From: Frankia tisae
Lineage (GTDB): Bacteria; Actinomycetota; Actinomycetes; Frankiales; Frankiaceae
Assembly (NCBI RefSeq): GCF_025403405.1
Contig: NZ_JANEZT010000007.1
Coordinates: 1 to 43,792, forward strand
Length of the DNA stretch: 43,792 nucleotides
Direction: 5' to 3'
This document shows, one piece after another, positions 42,847 to 43,792 of the stretch; position 1 is the stretch's first letter; the number at the start of each line of letters is the position of its first letter. The position numbers and the translations under genes were made by a program. The notes below the pieces were generated by a model that worked only from the letters and a program-made list of their open reading frames with translations, was not told the DNA's origin and ran no database searches.

Positions 42847-43620
42847 ATGACGGGTTCGCTGGACGGCAAGGTCGTCCTGATCACGGGTGCCGGGAGCGGC
42901 ATGGGCCGGGCCGGGGCGCTGCGGTTCGCCGCCGCCGGCGCCACCGTCGTCGGCTGCGACCTCAACGCCGAGGGCAATGCCGAGACCGAGGCCCTGGTGA
43001 AGGCCGCCGGTGGTCGGATGTTCGGCACGGCGCCGGTCGACCTCGGCGACTACGCCGCGTGCGAGAGCTGGATCGACCAGGCCGTGCGGGCCCACGGACG
43101 CATCGACGTGCTGTGGAACAACGCCTCGGCGTGCGTGTTCGCCACCCTCGACACGATGACGGTCGAGCAGTGGGACTTCTCGATCCGCAACGAGCTGAGC
43201 ATCGTCTTCCTCGTGACCAAGGCGGCCTGGCCGCACCTGAAGGCGAGCGCCGGCACGGACGCGAAACCGGTAGTGATCAACACGGCGTCGGTGGCCGGGC
43301 ACGGTGGTGGTCCGGGCGGGATCGCGCATTCGGCGACCAAGGCCGCCGTCCTGGCGATGACGCACGTCATCGCGGCCGAGGGGGCGCCGTACGGCATCCG
43401 CGCCGTCAGCATCAGCCCGGGCGCAATGGACACCCCGGGCTCGGCCGAGCAGCTCGCCCTGCCCGGCGCCCGGGAAGCGCTGCTGAGCCTCTCACTCGTC
43501 CCCCGCCTCGGGGATCCCGACGAGGTCGCGCGGGCCGCGGTCTTCCTCGCCTCCGACGACGCCTCCTTCATCACCGGTACCGATCTGCTCGTCGACGGCG
43601 GCCTGACCAACCACGGCTGA
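42847..43620 (+). CDS. short-chain dehydrogenase/reductase with His at the catalytic Tyr position
   Basis: The 257-residue SDR has the classical TGAGSGMG (14-21) cofactor motif, Asp38 (suggesting NAD preference), NNAS at 91-94 and catalytic Ser148. The active-site YxxxK is HSATK here: His161 and Lys165 at the normal distance from Ser148. Some actinobacterial SDRs with HAATK-like motifs are known, so this is probably a subfamily trait rather than a mutation. The C-terminal part has VSISPGAMDTPG and GTDLLVDGGLTNHG. It is two bases downstream of the hydrolase gene, so they may act on the same compound. Confidence 0.92.
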   Translation: MTGSLDGKVVLITGAGSGMGRAGALRFAAAGATVVGCDLNAEGNAETEALVKAAGGRMFGTAPVDLGDYAACESWIDQAVRAHGRIDVLWNNASACVFATLDTMTVEQWDFSIRNELSIVFLVTKAAWPHLKASAGTDAKPVVINTASVAGHGGGPGGIAHSATKAAVLAMTHVIAAEGAPYGIRAVSISPGAMDTPGSAEQLALPGAREALLSLSLVPRLGDPDEVARAAVFLASDDASFITGTDLLVDGGLTNHG

Positions 43621-43683
43621 GACCGGCGGCCTGCCTTGCCCTCCGGGGGACAGGGCCGTCCGGCCGCCGGTCCGGGCAGCGGT

Positions 43684-43792
43684 TTACAGGTCGGCGTAGA
43701 GCGGCTCGTCAGCGATGAGGATGCGCTCGAGCAGGCGCGGCGTCGACCCGTAGTTGCGAACCGCGTAATGCACAGCCGCCCGGTTGTCCCAG
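43684..43792 (-). CDS. TauD/TfdA-family protein, partial (5' part outside window)
   Basis: On the minus strand the last 35 codons encode WDNRAAVHYAV, then LLERILIADEPLYADL and a TAA stop at 43684. This is the C-terminal end of a TauD-type enzyme, including the distal iron ligand His and the Arg-containing segment. Whether its HxD is intact cannot be seen. Confidence 0.8.
   Translation of the reverse strand, partial: WDNRAAVHYAVRNYGSTPRLLERILIADEPLYADL

Noticed and set aside
41509-43620. A 703-codon frame that would fuse part of the tannase-like region to the SDR
   Set aside because: Upstream of the SDR start it is a shadow in another frame of the hydrolase gene; ATG 42847 begins exactly at the SDR homology.

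Overview
The window is from a very GC-rich actinobacterium. GTG and TTG starts are frequent, adjacent genes are joined by ATGA or TGATG overlaps, the ECF42/YCII pair and an RsbQ/RsbP pair are present, and luciferase-like and TauD-type oxygenases are abundant. The mix resembles Frankia or a related soil actinomycete, but that placement is inference from gene content. No rRNA, tRNA, CRISPR array, replication origin or intact insertion sequence was seen.

Layout. 1-2752: a WD40-KAP P-loop NTPase that runs off the left edge, then a kilobase of decayed DNA with TIR-like and Uma2-like remnants. 2677-4443: an ECF42 sigma factor operon with a YCII/DGPF protein and a matching promoter motif. 4444-5136: a gene-poor stretch with a tandem repeat, a truncated copy of the next gene's 5' end and copy 1 of a palindromic repeat. 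5137-8591: a DAO-type flavin oxidoreductase, then an RsbQ-like hydrolase overlapping an RsbP-like PAS-PP2C phosphatase. 8661-19191 (minus): one long operon-like run of oligopeptide-type ABC importer (binding protein, two permeases, double ATPase), two luciferase-like monooxygenases, a PheA/TfdB-type FAD monooxygenase and a DUF1684 protein. It looks like an uptake-and-oxidation pathway for an unknown organic substrate. A CGNR-type regulator lies divergently at 19869. 20529-21137: a transposase relic, direct repeats and copy 2 of the palindromic repeat. 21138-21926: a TauD-family enzyme whose metal-binding HxD is HxG. 22385-28930: a membrane Ser/Thr kinase, a RecD2 helicase and a PAS-GGDEF-EAL protein. 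29172-30524: an APH-fold phosphotransferase homologue.

30525-31829 is a graveyard of gene fragments (sensor kinase, esterase, TetR-like, M13 peptidase 5' end). It is followed by a CsbD-like small protein, a small unknown protein, a GT2 glycosyltransferase, an MFS exporter with its TetR regulator and operator-like palindrome, an M13 peptidase, an SRPBCC protein, a multi-spanning DUF2142-like membrane protein, a large tannase-like hydrolase with a C-terminal PKD domain, an SDR with His at the catalytic Tyr position, and the 3' end of another TauD-type gene at the right edge.

Main points for a second look: the HxG TauD protein as a candidate non-hydroxylating or halogenase-like enzyme; the ABC/monooxygenase operon with a G-quadruplex-like tract upstream; the paired palindromic repeats with compensatory changes in their stems; the RsbQ-RsbP module; and in-frame tandem repeats in many genes.
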